This document shows positions 62,791 through 64,000 of a stretch of DNA of 64,000 nt, one piece after another. The notes beneath the pieces were generated by a model that saw nothing but the letters and a program-made list of their open reading frames with translations, was not told where the DNA came from and ran no database searches. Made by a program: the position numbers and the translations under genes. Each line of letters begins with the position of its first letter. Positions within the stretch are counted from its first letter, which is position 1. Source of the DNA: an uncultured Erythrobacter sp. (GTDB taxonomy: Bacteria > Pseudomonadota > Alphaproteobacteria > Sphingomonadales > Sphingomonadaceae). The stretch covers positions 2,098,874 through 2,162,873 of the forward strand of contig NZ_CANLMB010000001.1 of the NCBI RefSeq assembly GCF_947492365.1, written 5' to 3'.

Positions 62791-64000
62791 TTCAAATTCC
62801 TGTCCTGTTGCACCCCAGTGGCAGGGTTAATTTCGTTTACGCGTTGATACTGATACAAAAATGCTGCTGATGCGTAAAGGCCCCAAATTTCCCAGGCCCA
62901 AAAGTCACCCTCAGGTGTGCTGTAATCAACACTTGTGACCTGCTTCAGCCCTTCGAAATCGCAGATTCCCGCCAGATGCTCGCGCGCATGCTCGCGCACG
63001 TGAGCGGCAAATTGCTGGTCGATTTCGACGTTAGTGAAGTTAGCTTTGGTTTTCCGATCAAGCACTTCCTGCGCAAGGATGCCTTGCATCGATTCGCGGT
63101 GAATCACCTTGGTTATCGAACCCTTACGCTTGATATGAGCGGGTGTGGCGAGAGAGAATTCGATAAAGGCCCGGCTCAACATCGGATGGCGCGATTCCAG
63201 GCCGATTCGGTTGCGCTGGCGCCGCATCAATTGATGGGTCAGGTCGCTAAAGGGGCTGAGCAGCAGATTACGCTTGGCCCAATGGACGCCGTTTTCTGGG
63301 AGCTGTGCGTCATACACTTCTTCCGCTTCGGCGAGCATTTCGCGGTATTCGGGCAGCAGCCAGACCGGCTCGCGCTCGTTCTTGCGTCGATATTCGCGGA
63401 GGCGTTTGCGGATCTTCATGCGGAGGAAGCTCGGAGTCAGCTCCGCCACGGTTTGCCGCGAGGCCTGTTTCAAGGCTTTGGGCCAGCCGAGCGACTTTCC
63501 ATCGCGCATCAACGCCTGCCAGAACCCAGCAATGTCCATCTCGCCCACGAATTCGCGGTAATATTGAGCGTTGCCTTGGAGCCATTCGTCACCGCCGCTG
63601 CCGTTAATCAGGACGCGGCTGCCATCGTCGACAACGCGCTGCTCCATGCCCAGCATCATTGCGCCGTTAGACGGAATGGCGATGTCATTATGCCAGTTCG
63701 CGTCTTGCTCGTACCAATCTATGTCAGGGTCGAACAATGGCACTTCGGTGAGCGGGCGACCGATATGGGCCGCTGCCGCGCGGGCATAAGGTAGCTCGAA
63801 AGCATTGCCATCCTCGCTCGCTGCGAGCGAATAGCCGTGAAAGCCAGGCGCCTCCAGCTCTCCGCGCTGTTCGAGCAGGTGGCTGATCGAGAACAAGGCC
63901 GAGGAGTCGAGCCCCCCGCTCACGGCAACGCCAACCGGACGGTCACTGCGCGAAACCTTGCGCACGCAATCGAACAGCACTTCGCGGTAATGTTCGACAT
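62787..64000 (-). CDS. Asparagine-synthetase-type lasso cyclase (partial, N-terminus outside window)
   Basis: The frame is open to the right edge and reads VEHYREVLFDCVRK, then VGVAVSGGLDSSAL, the PPi-loop SGGLDSS of asparagine-synthetase-like enzymes. Further pieces are VLINGSGGDEWLQGNAQYYREF and HQLMRRQRNRIGLESRHPMLSRAFIEFSL, both typical of the synthetase domain. The glutaminase-like N-terminal domain must lie beyond 64000. In lasso biosynthesis this enzyme activates the Asp or Glu side chain and closes the ring. The stop overlaps the precursor start as ATGA. Confidence 0.88.
   Translation of the reverse strand, partial: VEHYREVLFDCVRKVSRSDRPVGVAVSGGLDSSALFSISHLLEQRGELEAPGFHGYSLAASEDGNAFELPYARAAAAHIGRPLTEVPLFDPDIDWYEQDANWHNDIAIPSNGAMMLGMEQRVVDDGSRVLINGSGGDEWLQGNAQYYREFVGEMDIAGFWQALMRDGKSLGWPKALKQASRQTVAELTPSFLRMKIRKRLREYRRKNEREPVWLLPEYREMLAEAEEVYDAQLPENGVHWAKRNLLLSPFSDLTHQLMRRQRNRIGLESRHPMLSRAFIEFSLATPAHIKRKGSITKVIHRESMQGILAQEVLDRKTKANFTNVEIDQQFAAHVREHAREHLAGICDFEGLKQVTSVDYSTPEGDFWAWEIWGLYASAAFLYQYQRVNEINPATGVQQDRNLK

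Overview
The window reads as chromosomal DNA of a GC-rich alphaproteobacterium, most likely Sphingomonadales, family Erythrobacteraceae or a close relative. This is inferred from the YifB, DnaB, FtsH, RpoZ and UPF0262 types, a CC_3452-like small secreted protein, and the sphingomonad style of the exopolysaccharide and lasso-peptide genes. Genes are tightly packed. Many co-directional pairs overlap by ATGA or GTGA, and four convergent pairs overlap by exactly four bases. I see no insertion sequence, CRISPR array, tRNA or rRNA.

Bases 1-29,445 are mostly housekeeping and general-metabolism genes. They include rpmH (cut by the left edge), a secreted ClpP-fold protein, yifB/comM, recQ, an HxlR regulator, a HAD hydrolase, rpmJ, galE, a DUF4136 lipoprotein with an M14 carboxypeptidase, a DUF4197 protein, an operon of UPF0262, a GH25-like protein and cdd, then dnaB, a phospholipase-D-type synthase, rpoZ, a DUF3667 membrane protein and ftsH. 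A TetR regulator then faces a four-gene efflux operon (MacB-like permease, ATPase, HlyD adaptor, NodT-type outer membrane factor), with palindromic operators between them. Next come a DUF3604/PPIase/HupE operon, a MaoC dehydratase and an alpha-methylacyl-CoA racemase-like CoA transferase.

Bases 29,619-58,006 form a large exopolysaccharide locus. It has nucleotide-sugar genes (a GDP-mannose/UDP-glucose dehydrogenase relative, wecC, wecB, rmlACDB), glycosyltransferases, an outer-membrane polysaccharide export lipoprotein, a Wzc-type copolymerase with tyrosine kinase, a Wzy-like polymerase, a Wzx-like flippase, a hexapeptide acyltransferase and a sulfotransferase. It also has an operon of ACP, FkbH-like HAD-IIIC protein, methyltransferase, MBOAT, SGNH protein and acyltransferase 3, which looks like an ACP-dependent O-acyl (possibly glyceryl) decoration pathway. 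Inside the locus sits a translationally coupled pair resembling the capsule-binding head-spike proteins of gene transfer agents: a small spike-base-like protein and a 702-residue beta-helix protein without a signal peptide. No priming glycosyl-1-phosphate transferase is visible.

Bases 58,230-64,000 hold a lasso-peptide-type RiPP cluster: nucleotidyltransferase, ABC exporter, PqqD-like recognition protein (B1), HPr-kinase-like protein and an asparagine-synthetase-type cyclase (cut by the right edge). A 42-residue precursor gene, too short for ordinary gene calling, overlaps the cyclase stop codon by ATGA and is followed by a perfect 17-bp hairpin. The B2 leader protease expected in such clusters is not recognisable in the window.
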